From: Thalassotalea sp. Sam97
GTDB lineage: Bacteria; Pseudomonadota; Gammaproteobacteria; Enterobacterales; Alteromonadaceae
Direction of reading: 5' to 3'
NCBI RefSeq assembly: GCF_041379765.1
Contig: NZ_CP166919.1
Location: 2,418,001 to 2,482,000, forward strand
Length of the DNA stretch: 64,000 nucleotides
Position numbers and translations under genes: made by a program. This document shows positions 18,922 through 28,090 of this stretch, one piece after another; within the stretch, counting starts at the first letter, position 1; the number at the start of each line of letters is the position of its first letter. The notes below the pieces were generated by a model. That model was not told the DNA's origin. It ran no database searches and was given only the letters and a program-made list of their open reading frames with translations.

Positions 18922-19545
18922 TTAACTCTGTTGTGGTCGATAACCACGAATAAATAACGCCACTGAATCGGCAATATACCGATCCATCGCCACTTCACTC
19001 ACTTGCTGTTCGGTGTTGTATTCACGACGCATCACCGCCTCACCTTTTACCATACACAACAACTGCAAGGCAGCACTACGAATATCGCCAATAACCAATT
19101 GTTCCAAATCGACAAAATGTTGCAATAACTGCATTAACACCTCGATCACACGCTTTGGTCCAGCGCTAAAAAACAATTGCGATACGGTCGGGTTGGTCTG
19201 CGATTCAGCGATGCATAAACGATGCCCACTCATGCCTTCATCCGATAGCAACAAGCGCACAAATTGACAGGAAAAATGCGTTAATGCAGGCTCTACCTTG
19301 TCTCGCGAAATAGTGGGTAGCACTGCATCTTGGAACTCTTGGCACTTTTGCTTTATGACTTCCAAAAACAACTCATCTTTATTCCCAAAGTGACTATAAA
19401 CCGTTTGTTTTGATACGCCAGCAGCTTTAGCGATGGCATCCATACTACTGGCAGCAAAGCCATTATCACAAAAACACTGTGAGGCAGCCGCGAGAATACT
19501 TTTGCGTTTTGTTTCGCTCTTACTGCGGACTCGATGTTTTTCCAC
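18922..19545 (-). CDS. TetR/AcrR family repressor of the divergent RND pump
   Basis: A 207-residue protein with a typical TetR DNA-binding domain at about 15-62 (FAASSMDAIAKAAGVSKQTV, YSHFGNKDELF) and an all-helical C-terminal ligand domain. It is divergent from an RND adaptor/permease pair, with a perfect palindrome in between, the classic local-repressor arrangement. It very likely represses that operon and itself, with release by a pump substrate. The start has a basic N-terminal arm (MEKHRVRSKSETKRKS) that could contact the minor groove. Confidence 0.92.
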   Translation of the reverse strand: MEKHRVRSKSETKRKSILAAASQCFCDNGFAASSMDAIAKAAGVSKQTVYSHFGNKDELFLEVIKQKCQEFQDAVLPTISRDKVEPALTHFSCQFVRLLLSDEGMSGHRLCIAESQTNPTVSQLFFSAGPKRVIEVLMQLLQHFVDLEQLVIGDIRSAALQLLCMVKGEAVMRREYNTEQQVSEVAMDRYIADSVALFIRGYRPQQS

Positions 19546-19680
19546 GTTCTAGTTCCTTACTGTCATAGATTGCTGTAACAAGTCTACTTACGAACAAAGG
19601 TTGAAAATGTAAGCGCTGTGTTGAGGCATTGCAACCAGATACCACCACCATATTCGCTTAGCGTACTCACATAATCATAA

Positions 19681-19711
19681 CAAACTAAACTAGACAGTCT
19701 AGTTTAGTTTG
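19681..19711. promoter_or_regulatory. Perfect palindromic operator, probably for the TetR repressor
   Basis: CAAACTAAACTAGAC (19681-19695), one central A, then its exact reverse complement (19697-19711): a 31-bp site with 15-bp arms. It lies between tetR and the pump operon and overlaps the -35 region proposed for the pump. Binding is inferred from position and symmetry. Confidence 0.8.
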
Positions 19712-19736
19712 TCTAAACTGGACTCATCAGTCTAAT
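19709..19736 (+). promoter_or_regulatory. Putative promoter of the RND efflux operon
   Basis: -35 TTGTCT (19709-19714), 16-bp spacer, -10 TCTAAT (19731-19736), about 27 nt before the start codon. The -35 box overlaps the right end of the palindrome, which would explain repression by occlusion. Confidence 0.45.
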
Positions 19737-19762
19737 TTAATCAAATTTAATGCCTCATTCTC

Positions 19763-20920
19763 ATGCTTAAACTTATCGCTAACCATCAAACACCTCGGCT
19801 TCTTTTCTACTTTTGCATGCCAACTGCTGTCATGTTGATGCTATTAGGCTGCTCCGAGCAAAACCACAGTACCAACAATGAAGCGAGGTATTATCAAACC
19901 GTGCAAGCCATGCCGATCACCGCTGTACCCAGTTATTCCGTAACCCGTTTGTTAGCCGGTACCATACAAAGTAAGCAACAGGCAAAATTAAACTTTGAAA
20001 CCTCTGGTAAAGTGGCCTCAATATATGTTGACGATGGAGCGTCGGTTCGCCGCGGTGATAAGTTAGCCAGTTTGGATACCGAGTTATTTAATATCGAATT
20101 ACAGCAACTTAACGCATTGCTACAACAGAATCGTGCCGATATTGAACTGGTTAACAACAACATCCGTCGTTTAACCAACCTAGCAAAGCAAGGCTATGTA
20201 TCGGAACAAAATATTGATGAGTTGCTAACCAAACAAAAAGTACTCATCGCGAACAAACAGCAAATAAGCGCACAAATCGACGCCAAGCGCTATCAAATCA
20301 GCCGCGCAGATATTTATGCGCCGTTCTCAGGCACCATTAATAAACGCAACATTCATATTGGTGAAGTTATCAGCCCGCAACATATTGCCTTCGAGCTCAC
20401 CAAAAATAATCAACAAGAAGTAAAAATAGGACTGCCACAACAACTTGCCGAACAACTTGCTACGAAAAATAGCTTTACCATCATTGTCGATGGAACCGAA
20501 TACGTGAGCGACACAGTATTTATCAACTCAACCATCGACCCCATATCCCGTACCGTGCAAGCACGCTTTCAATTAACAACCGATATCGCTACCTTTGATA
20601 ATCAGTTGGCCTATTTACAAGTGCAACAAGAGTTTTTGCAGTCGGGATACTGGATCCCGCTTACCGCGCTAACCGATGGCGTAAGGGGCAGTTGGAATGT
20701 GTATACCTTACAAGCGGTCAAACAAGATAGTAACGAACCAGGCAATGCAACCGTCGACAACGGACGATATCAGGTTATTCATAACAGCGTAGAAGTGATA
20801 CATACCGAACAAGATAAAGCGTTTATTCGCGGTGATATTGACGAGCACCAATTACTGCTCACTAGCGGTTTGCACCGCATCGTGCCAGGTCAATTGGTCT
20901 ATGTACAACAAGGACGTTAA
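19763..20920 (+). CDS. RND efflux periplasmic adaptor (membrane-fusion) lipoprotein
   Basis: A 385-residue HlyD/AcrA-type adaptor. A lipoprotein signal is present, with lipobox LLGC and lipidated Cys at residue 30. The barrel-sandwich lipoyl halves (ASIYVDDGASVRRGDKLA near 90; DIYAPFSGTINKRNIHIGEV near 190) flank a short alpha-hairpin with Gln-rich coiled-coil. It would link the inner-membrane RND pump to an outer-membrane channel. The stop is 2 nt from the permease start, so both form an operon. No outer-membrane factor gene is present, so TolC is probably supplied from elsewhere. Confidence 0.93.
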   Translation: MLKLIANHQTPRLLFYFCMPTAVMLMLLGCSEQNHSTNNEARYYQTVQAMPITAVPSYSVTRLLAGTIQSKQQAKLNFETSGKVASIYVDDGASVRRGDKLASLDTELFNIELQQLNALLQQNRADIELVNNNIRRLTNLAKQGYVSEQNIDELLTKQKVLIANKQQISAQIDAKRYQISRADIYAPFSGTINKRNIHIGEVISPQHIAFELTKNNQQEVKIGLPQQLAEQLATKNSFTIIVDGTEYVSDTVFINSTIDPISRTVQARFQLTTDIATFDNQLAYLQVQQEFLQSGYWIPLTALTDGVRGSWNVYTLQAVKQDSNEPGNATVDNGRYQVIHNSVEVIHTEQDKAFIRGDIDEHQLLLTSGLHRIVPGQLVYVQQGR

Positions 20921-20922
20921 TC

Positions 20923-23900
20923 ATGATTGAGATGTTAGTGCGCAACGGCCGCATGCTGTCCTTGTTGGTCGCTATTGTTTTAGTATCAGGCTTAGCCTCA
21001 CTGAGTATGTTGCCTCGCACCGAAGATCCTAGCTTGGAGAATCGCTTTGCCGTTGTCATCACCAGCTATCCAGGAGCGAGTGCTGAACGCGTTGAGTCGT
21101 TGGTTACCGAAAAAATTGAGCAACGTCTGCGTCGTATCGCCGAAATCGATTACATCGAGTCCACTTCAAGGCCTGAAATTTCCGTATTACGCGTCAAACT
21201 AAAAGGCTCAGTTGCCAAAGGTGAGCCGATATTTTCGTTGATCCGCGATCAATTAGCCGATGTTGAAAATCAGCTTCCGGCTGAGGCCAGTAAGCCAACC
21301 CTTGATGAAGAACGAACTTTTGCTTATACCCAATTAGTTGCGCTAAATTGGCTAGCAAGTGACCAGCCCGATATGCTCTTACTCGGTCGCTACGCAGAAG
21401 AGCTCAAGTCGATGTTGTTGCTGGTTAGAAACACCGATATCGTGCAAATTCACGGTAAAAACCAAGAACAAATACAGGTTGAATTGAACCAATATCAAGC
21501 GGCGCTTGCTGGTATTTCCACTGATCACGTGGTACAAGCCATTAGACAGGCCGACGTAAAAGTTCCCGCTGGTACCCTCGTTAATCCCGCGAATCAAATG
21601 CAAATCGAATTAACGGGTGCATTAACCTCGGTTGATCGTATTCGCAATGTGCCTATTCGCTCCAATGGTACATCACCGTTGCTGGTAGGCGATGTTGCCA
21701 CGGTAAAAAGAACCTTGGCACAACCATTGACAAAACTTGCCATTGTTAATGGCAAGCCAGCTATCGTTATTGCCACGCGAATGCTCAAAGGCGTACGTGT
21801 TGATAAATGGAGTGAGCAAGTCGAGCAACAGCTTGCAGCATTTAAACAAAGCCTCCCCAATAGCATTTCATTGGACGTACTGTTTAGCCAAAATGACTAC
21901 ACCCACACACGCTTAAGCGAGCTAATTGACAATATATTTATTGGTTTTGCGTTAATCGCTGTTGTATTACTGGTTACATTGGGCTTACGCGCCGCAACCA
22001 TCGTTACCGTATCGCTGCCACTTACTGTGCTTTTTACCCTGTCGGTGATGAACTTTACCGGCCTACCAATTCATCAAATGTCGGTAACGGGGTTGGTGGT
22101 TGCCCTTGGCATTATGGTCGATAATGCGATCGTTATGACAGATACTGTGCTACAGAAGAAGAAACACGGCATTAACGGTTTGCAAGCGGTTATTGAGTCA
22201 GTTCGTCATCTTTGGATGCCATTGCTTGGTTCAACCCTCACCACAATCCTTGCTTTTATGCCAATTGCCTTAATGCCAGGTGATGCGGGAGAATTTATTA
22301 GTGGTATTGCATTAAGTGTGATCTTTGCCTTAATCGGTTCTTACCTAATTTCTCATACCATCGTTGCCGGTCTATCTGGTCGTTTTTTAAAGGTAAGCAG
22401 TGACAAGCGTGTGCCCCAATGGCTCTCACAAGGCATTCATTTGCCAGCTCTACATAAACAGTTCCATCGCAGCCTGTTATTCGCATTAACCAACCCCAAG
22501 CGTACGATAGCTTTGGTACTGTTATTACCACTGTGTGGTTTTTGGCTAGCTGGCACATTAGATGAGCAGTTCTTTCCGCCATCCGATCGCGATATGTTTC
22601 ATATTGAAGTGTATTTATCCCCGCAAAGCTCACTGCGTGCAACGCAGCAGCTTACCGAGCAAATCAGCGCTGACTTGCAGCAATACTCTAACATTGATCA
22701 TGTGCGCTGGTTCATTGGCGAAAGTGCACCGTCATTTTATTACAATTTGATTGCCGCCAAAGACCGCATGCAAAACTATGCGCAAGCGATGATCACCGCC
22801 AATGACTTTGTCGCGGCTAACCAACTTATTCCTGAATTACAGTTAGCGCTAGATAAGCATTATCCGCAGGCCAAAATTTTGGTACGCAAGTTAGAACAAG
22901 GGCCGCCATTTAATGCCCCTATCGAAATTCGTTTATTTGGGCCAAATCTCGACACCTTAAAAACGCTCGGTGACGACTTACGCCGCGTATTTAACCAAAC
23001 CGACGATGTCATTCACAGCCGCGCCACATTACTCGCTGGCACCCCTAAAGTTTGGTTACGCACTGACGAAGCGACCCTCAATAACCAAGGGCTGACACTA
23101 AGCGATGTTGCAAGGCAATTACAAACTGGCTTAGATGGCGCCGTCGCAGGTTCGGTTATCGAGTCCACCGAATCCATTCCGGTTGTGGTATCACGACCGC
23201 GAACCGCAACACAAGACGTCAGTGATTTATATGCGTTTCCGATAATGAACGCCGAGCAAGCAGGGTTTATCCCCCTGTCAGCCGTATCAGGAGTTAGTAT
23301 TGAGCCTTCACGCGGAGCGATCCCGCATCGAAATGGCCGCCGCGTTAACGTTATCGAAGGTTATTTACGCGCTGGTGTACTGCCATCGGTTGCACTAAAT
23401 AAAATCAAGCAACAGTTAGCGGCAGAAAACTTTAGCTTACCTAACGGCTACAGTATGGAAATTGGTGGCGAGTCAGGGGCTCGTGACGATGCCGTGACAG
23501 ACTTACTAAGCAGTGTTGGTATTATTGTGGTGTTATTGATCACGACCGTGGTGATGTCATTTAATTCGTTTCGTATTTCCAGTATTATTTTTATCTCGGC
23601 ATTTATGTCGGCCGGATTAGGTTTATTTTGTGTTTGGTTATTTAATTACCCATTTGGCTTTACCGTGATCATTGGCCTTATGGGACTTGCAGGTCTGGCG
23701 ATTAACTCAGCGATAGTTATTGTCGCCGAGTTAAAAGCCGATAGCGATGCCATACAAGGTAATATTGATGCGATAATTCACGGCGTAACCAGCTGTACAC
23801 GTCACATTAGCTCAACGACGATAACCACCGTTGGTGGCTTTTTACCACTTATTATTGCTGGCGGTGGTTTTTGGCCACCGTTTGCCATTGCTATTGCTGG

Positions 23901-24006
23901 CGGCACCGTATTAGCCACAATGCTGTCGTTTTATTTGGTACCAGCGATGTTTTACTTGATGAGCAGACGCAATGCCTTTGAACAAACGGCCGCAGATAGA
24001 CGCTAG
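20923..24006 (+). CDS. RND efflux permease (AcrB/MexB-like superfamily)
   Basis: A 1027-residue protein of normal RND length with 12 membrane helices in the 1+5+1+5 plan and two large periplasmic loops. The TM4 proton-relay region reads VVALGIMVDNAIVMTD, and a matching second-half segment is GLMGLAGLAINSAIVIV. It is of the divergent type often called AcrB/AcrD/AcrF-like rather than heavy-metal (CzcA), since the CzcA DFG motif is absent. It exports drugs or lipophilic compounds using proton flow. It is controlled with the adaptor, most likely by the TetR protein. Confidence 0.93.
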   Translation: MIEMLVRNGRMLSLLVAIVLVSGLASLSMLPRTEDPSLENRFAVVITSYPGASAERVESLVTEKIEQRLRRIAEIDYIESTSRPEISVLRVKLKGSVAKGEPIFSLIRDQLADVENQLPAEASKPTLDEERTFAYTQLVALNWLASDQPDMLLLGRYAEELKSMLLLVRNTDIVQIHGKNQEQIQVELNQYQAALAGISTDHVVQAIRQADVKVPAGTLVNPANQMQIELTGALTSVDRIRNVPIRSNGTSPLLVGDVATVKRTLAQPLTKLAIVNGKPAIVIATRMLKGVRVDKWSEQVEQQLAAFKQSLPNSISLDVLFSQNDYTHTRLSELIDNIFIGFALIAVVLLVTLGLRAATIVTVSLPLTVLFTLSVMNFTGLPIHQMSVTGLVVALGIMVDNAIVMTDTVLQKKKHGINGLQAVIESVRHLWMPLLGSTLTTILAFMPIALMPGDAGEFISGIALSVIFALIGSYLISHTIVAGLSGRFLKVSSDKRVPQWLSQGIHLPALHKQFHRSLLFALTNPKRTIALVLLLPLCGFWLAGTLDEQFFPPSDRDMFHIEVYLSPQSSLRATQQLTEQISADLQQYSNIDHVRWFIGESAPSFYYNLIAAKDRMQNYAQAMITANDFVAANQLIPELQLALDKHYPQAKILVRKLEQGPPFNAPIEIRLFGPNLDTLKTLGDDLRRVFNQTDDVIHSRATLLAGTPKVWLRTDEATLNNQGLTLSDVARQLQTGLDGAVAGSVIESTESIPVVVSRPRTATQDVSDLYAFPIMNAEQAGFIPLSAVSGVSIEPSRGAIPHRNGRRVNVIEGYLRAGVLPSVALNKIKQQLAAENFSLPNGYSMEIGGESGARDDAVTDLLSSVGIIVVLLITTVVMSFNSFRISSIIFISAFMSAGLGLFCVWLFNYPFGFTVIIGLMGLAGLAINSAIVIVAELKADSDAIQGNIDAIIHGVTSCTRHISSTTITTVGGFLPLIIAGGGFWPPFAIAIAGGTVLATMLSFYLVPAMFYLMSRRNAFEQTAADRR

Positions 24007-24332
24007 CAACGGCTAAGGTATCGATAACGGTTACCCGAATAGTGATGTAAACATATCAATGGCGTAAATCTTATATTGCTGTTTATATGATCGAGGCTGT
24101 TTATTATTCTTGTGCGCCCCCAAAGCAGTACATAAAGTCACAATTACACAACGAATAGCTTAATATCTTACCCGAACAGAGCATCAACATGCCGAGAAAT
24201 ACAACAAATTGACGACTCTTTGTGCAAACAGAAAAAAAGTCGCTTTTTTTTCTAAAAAACAGTTGACGCGCCCAAGGCAGATTTGCATAATACGCCGCAC
24301 TTGCTCAGGGCAACCTGGCAAGTTTATGTTAT
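24007..24332. other. Region between RND permease and tRNA operon
   Basis: No gene was found. The distal part carries the tRNA operon promoter. A run of T residues at 24243-24251, without a strong stem before it, could end pump transcription. Confidence 0.5.
24263..24291 (+). promoter_or_regulatory. Strong promoter of the tRNA operon
   Basis: -35 TTGACG (24263-24268), exact 17-bp spacer, -10 CATAAT (24286-24291), followed by a GC-rich discriminator (CGCCGC) typical of stringently controlled stable-RNA promoters. It is 41 nt before the first tRNA. Confidence 0.85.
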
Positions 24333-24409
24333 GGCTACGTAGCTCAGCTGGTTAGAGCACATCACTCATAATGATGGGGTCCCCTGTTCAAATCAGGGCG
24401 TAGCCACCA
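24333..24409 (+). tRNA. tRNA-Met (CAT), elongator
   Basis: 77 nt including encoded CCA; acceptor GGCTACG/CGTAGCC; anticodon loop CTCATAA. The sequence is close to E. coli metT and lacks initiator features. Confidence 0.97.
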
Positions 24410-24418
24410 TAACATATC

Positions 24419-24504
<86 letters not shown>

Positions 24505-24513
24505 TTACATTGT

Positions 24514-24588
24514 AGGGGTATAGCCAAGCGGTAAGGCAGCGGGTTTTGATCCCGTCATTCAGAGGTTCAAATCCTCTTACCCCTGCCA
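24514..24588 (+). tRNA. tRNA-Gln (TTG)
   Basis: 75 nt including CCA; acceptor AGGGGTA/TACCCCT; anticodon loop TTTTGAT. Confidence 0.97.
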
Positions 24589-24640
24589 TTTTATTTAACT
24601 CAGTTAATAAATGGCGACCAACAATGTAAGAAGACCCTGC

Positions 24641-24715
24641 AGGGGTATAGCCAAGCGGTAAGGCAGCGGGTTTTGATCCCGTCATTCAGAGGTTCAAATC
24701 CTCTTACCCCTGCCA
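24641..24715 (+). tRNA. tRNA-Gln (TTG), second copy
   Basis: Identical in sequence to the copy at 24514. The preceding CCCTGC is shared with the third copy. Confidence 0.97.
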
Positions 24716-24778
24716 ACTTCTTCGTGAAGTTGGAAAATGGTCAAAAACTTGAGGTTATATGTACCTTAAAAACATATC

Positions 24779-24864
<86 letters not shown>

Positions 24865-24949
24865 TTTAATTAATCTCTGAATAGCATTTTAATCAAGATA
24901 TTATTCAGAGTTTAATTACCAAGTAGTAATGCTACAAACTCAACCCTGC

Positions 24950-25024
24950 AGGGGTATAGCCAAGCGGTAAGGCAGCGGGTTTTGATCCCGTCATTCAGAG
25001 GTTCAAATCCTCTTACCCCTGCCA
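24950..25024 (+). tRNA. tRNA-Gln (TTG), third copy
   Basis: Identical to the other two glutamine copies. The spacer before it contains a hairpin (CTCTGAATA/TATTCAGAG) that may guide processing. Confidence 0.97.
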
Positions 25025-25092
25025 ATTTCTTTTTTAGAAATTGAAAAATCGAGTATATGACGTAATCTTTAAGGTCACATCATAAACAAGAT

Positions 25093-25169
25093 GGCTACGT
25101 AGCTCAGCTGGTTAGAGCACATCACTCATAATGATGGGGTCCCCTGTTCAAATCAGGGCGTAGCCACCA
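25093..25169 (+). tRNA. tRNA-Met (CAT), second copy
   Basis: Identical to the copy at 24333; elongator type. Confidence 0.97.
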
Positions 25170-25177
25170 TTAAATGC

Positions 25178-25263
<86 letters not shown>

Positions 25264-25290
25264 TTTAATCAGTCATGGTCAATGACACAG

Positions 25291-25337
25291 AAAACTCTGA
25301 AGAGTATTTCGAAAGAAATAATCTTCAGAGTTTTTTT
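25291..25337 (+). terminator. Rho-independent terminator of the tRNA operon
   Basis: 12-bp stem AAACTCTGAAGA / TCTTCAGAGTTT (25292-25303, 25322-25333) with an AT-rich loop, running into seven T residues. Confidence 0.92.
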
Positions 25338-25479
25338 CGTTTATAAGCTAGTAAACCATGACTTGTTCTGCCAACTAATGGCCAACTACCTTCATTAGTT
25401 AATACTATCCTCTAGCTTTCATCGTCCTTAACAATTCAAGCGAGTCACATAGAACTTCCGCCACATTAAGCCGTAACGT

Positions 25480-25509
25480 TTGACACTAACGGGCTGAAAA
25501 GGGTACTGT
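25480..25509 (+). promoter_or_regulatory. Promoter-like repeated element, copy A
   Basis: TTGACA (25480-25485), 18 bp, TACTGT (25504-25509), 43 nt ahead of the MAPEG gene. The spacer contains GGCTGAAAAGG, shared with the element at 28968. It may be a mobile or duplicated promoter. Confidence 0.5.
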
Positions 25510-25551
25510 CTCTGCATAACAAATAAATAAACAAAGGACTAGGAACACACC

Positions 25552-25941
25552 GTGATCACATTAATTTGGTGCCTAATTATTGCCGCATTGCTGCCCTATT
25601 TTGCTAAAGTCCCGGTGGCAATGGCCATGAATAAGTCTGGCGGTTACGATAATAATCACCCAAGAGAGCAACAAGCGAACTTAACAGGCTTTGGTGCTCG
25701 CGCTTTAGCTGCCCATCAAAACGCCTTCGAATCCCTGATCGTTTTTGCTACGGCGATATTGTTAGCGATAGCAACCAATACAACCAACGAAACCGTTCAG
25801 CTGTTGGCTATGATACATATAGTTGCAAGAGTGGCCTATAACGCACTTTATTTACTGAATATCGGTACCTTGCGCTCTATTGTGTGGGCTGTGGCGATAG
25901 TTTGTTCATTCGCCATTATGTGGCAATGCATACCGAGCTAA
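25552..25941 (+). CDS. MAPEG family membrane protein
   Basis: A 129-residue protein with four membrane helices, matching the MAPEG superfamily (membrane-associated proteins in eicosanoid and glutathione metabolism). The segment NHPREQQANLTGFGARALAAHQNAFES is typical of the bacterial group. It starts with GTG, preceded by AAAGGACTAGGA. Some bacterial members have glutathione transferase activity; here the activity is unknown. It is the first gene after the tRNA operon and the first in the accessory block. Confidence 0.85.
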   Translation: MITLIWCLIIAALLPYFAKVPVAMAMNKSGGYDNNHPREQQANLTGFGARALAAHQNAFESLIVFATAILLAIATNTTNETVQLLAMIHIVARVAYNALYLLNIGTLRSIVWAVAIVCSFAIMWQCIPS

Positions 25942-25956
25942 TAGCTGAATCGCAAC

Positions 25957-25986
25957 GGCTCTAATGAGCGAACAACGGTCGTTCAA
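25957..25986 (+). repeat. Cassette-junction repeat, copy 1
   Basis: 30 bp with the core GAGCGAACAACGG followed by TCGTTCAA. It starts 15 nt after the MAPEG stop and lies just upstream of the serine hydrolase. It differs from the copy at 30520 at only 2 of 30 positions. Confidence 0.85.
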
Positions 25987-26026
25987 ATCTTCTCTTCAAA
26001 TATCAAAATATCTTCAAGGAACGAAA

Positions 26027-27670
26027 TTGATTATCCGAAACACCATATTAAGTTTGGCTTTAACTTACTCTACAGCTTCGATCGCTGATGAATTAAATTT
26101 AGATGATATAGATGCTGTTTTCTCCAATATTAACGCGAACGGCCCAGGCTGTTCAGTAGCAATCACTCAAAATGGAAAGACTGTTTTTGATAAAGGATAT
26201 GGGTTATCAAATCTGGAATACTCCACGCCTATCACAAGTGATAATCGCTTCTTAATTGGATCCACGTCGAAACAATTCACGGCATACGCCGTAGCTCTGT
26301 TAGTTAAAGAAGAAAAAATAAGTCTTACAGACTCTTTATCTAAGTTTTTCCCTCAATTTCCAGAATATGCGAAAAGAATATTGGTATCTGACTTAATTCA
26401 CCATACAAGTGGTATTCGAGATATGGATCATCTGACTTATTTGGGGGGATTTGGAGAAAGTATCGATTACACGGATAAGGATGCAATGACATTTTTAACT
26501 AGGCAAGAAGCGCTTAACTTCAACCCTGGGGAACAATACATGTATTCGAACTCAAATTACTATCTTTTAGCCAAAATAGTAGAAATCGTAACTAAGCAAA
26601 GCTTTAGGGAATTTACGACGGAAAATATATTTAAACCGCTTGGAATGCATCATTCTCATTTTAATGATAATCATACTGAACTCATTAAACTGCGTTCAAG
26701 CGGATATTGGCCTTCCGACAAGAGCTACACATTGGCTTTTAACACTATGGATATAGTTGGCGCAAGTGGTTTATATACCACTAATAAAGACTTACAAATT
26801 TGGTTTTCTGCGTTCCTGGAAGGTATATCAGGATCTAATAATAAAAATGTTTTTCGAGAGATGGTCAAAGTTGGGAAATATCGAAATGGCGAGAGTCTAC
26901 ATTATGCTTTCGGATTAGAAGTAGATAGTTTTAATGGAATGCAAAGAGTTCATCATGGAGGTGGAGATGCTGGTTATCGAGCTATGAGCATGATCTTCCC
27001 TGAGAAAAAAACTGCATTTGGAATTCTTTGTAATGATGGATATGTAAATACCAAGAATTTAGCGCAAGAACTCTCGAATGTGATATTTGAAGTTCAGGGC
27101 GAAGATACGCTGCGTAAGGAACAAAATAAAAAAATTGTCACCTCACAGGTAACTAATTTTCTAGGAGATTATTGGAGTGACGAGCTAAAGCAAAAGATTT
27201 CCTTAACCAAGGATAATGATTCTATTTTTTATCAGGTTAATAATCGAAATAAGTCTGAGGTTTATGGTCATGGGGAATCAACTAACTCATTCAATATTTA
27301 TTCTTCTGACGGAATTCAAGCGCAATTAACATTAAACCCTAATTCTACGATTACAGTCATGACGATGCGTCATGGTCTTAAGAAATTGACAGAATATGAG
27401 AAAGTTAGCGAAGGGGATTTTAGCTTACCATCAGATTATACGGGGAAGTATTACTCACGAGAGTTGGACAGTCACTATAAACTAACAGCGACTAATAACG
27501 GATTAATTCTAAACATGGCTGGAAGTGCACCTCATGAATTAGCTGCAATTAAAAAAGGTGTATTTTCTGATAAGTATGGTCAGATAGTAATAACCATTGA
27601 CTCTACCAAAGGCTTTTTATTGAGTTCGACCAGAGCTAAAAATATAGCGTTTGAAAAAGTCGAAACTTAA
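26027..27670 (+). CDS. Secreted serine hydrolase, class C beta-lactamase/D-Ala carboxypeptidase family
   Basis: About 547 residues. The beta-lactamase/penicillin-binding-protein fold motifs are visible: SxxK in GSTSKQFTAYAV, YxN in MYSNSNYYLLAKIVE, and a HxG-type third motif in HHGGGDAGYRAM. A C-terminal lipocalin-like region (about 375-545) follows, as in many serine hydrolases. The start is placed at TTG 26027 because AAGGA lies 6 nt upstream and a signal peptide (LSLALTYSTASIADE) then begins at once; an ATG at 25964 would sit inside the repeat. Substrates of this family range from D-amino peptides to esters, and resistance cannot be claimed. It is visibly AT-richer than the backbone. Confidence 0.85.
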   Translation: MIIRNTILSLALTYSTASIADELNLDDIDAVFSNINANGPGCSVAITQNGKTVFDKGYGLSNLEYSTPITSDNRFLIGSTSKQFTAYAVALLVKEEKISLTDSLSKFFPQFPEYAKRILVSDLIHHTSGIRDMDHLTYLGGFGESIDYTDKDAMTFLTRQEALNFNPGEQYMYSNSNYYLLAKIVEIVTKQSFREFTTENIFKPLGMHHSHFNDNHTELIKLRSSGYWPSDKSYTLAFNTMDIVGASGLYTTNKDLQIWFSAFLEGISGSNNKNVFREMVKVGKYRNGESLHYAFGLEVDSFNGMQRVHHGGGDAGYRAMSMIFPEKKTAFGILCNDGYVNTKNLAQELSNVIFEVQGEDTLRKEQNKKIVTSQVTNFLGDYWSDELKQKISLTKDNDSIFYQVNNRNKSEVYGHGESTNSFNIYSSDGIQAQLTLNPNSTITVMTMRHGLKKLTEYEKVSEGDFSLPSDYTGKYYSRELDSHYKLTATNNGLILNMAGSAPHELAAIKKGVFSDKYGQIVITIDSTKGFLLSSTRAKNIAFEKVET

Positions 27671-28090
27671 CCTTTTAGACATTAACTTATTGAAAGTGCT
27701 AATGTCTCTTAAGAGCGATTAAGAGACATCGGGCGAAAACCAATCCAGAGCATTTTCATTATATAATTAGTACCTCCTGCCAGCACTAAAGCTTTAATCA
27801 TTGTATATATAAAACAAAAAGGCCCAATTGATTTCAGAAATCAATTTATATTAAAAAAACATTGCTAGGTAAGTATAACAAGAGAAACCGGTTAACAGCT
27901 TTGTTTAAAAGCCTCTTTCTGGATGATGCATAGTGTCAGTAAATTTTACAGTACATCATTGTGAAATGTTGATAGAGCATTCATTGTATTGAAATTATTC
28001 ACCTTTTCACCTTGGTATGCTTTATGCTGTTCTTCAGCGGTAAACTTCAATTTTAATGTACTACTATTCAAAATTTGTGGAAGGGTTTAA
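27671..28090. other. Intergenic region between serine hydrolase and PEP-CTERM genes
   Basis: 420 bp without a gene. It begins with a diverged repeat element (separate entry). A 9-bp hairpin AATTGATTT/AAATCAATT lies at 27826-27846. A GGAAGG ribosome site for the next gene sits at its end. Confidence 0.5.
27678..27729 (+). repeat. Promoter-like/hairpin repeated element, copy C
   Basis: GACATTAAC then TAATGTC (7 bp paired), followed by a perfect 11-bp hairpin ATGTCTCTTAA/TTAAGAGACAT with loop GAGCGA (27702-27729). The left half matches copies at 25480 and 28968, and the GAGCGA core matches the junction repeats. It begins 8 nt after the hydrolase stop. Confidence 0.6.
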
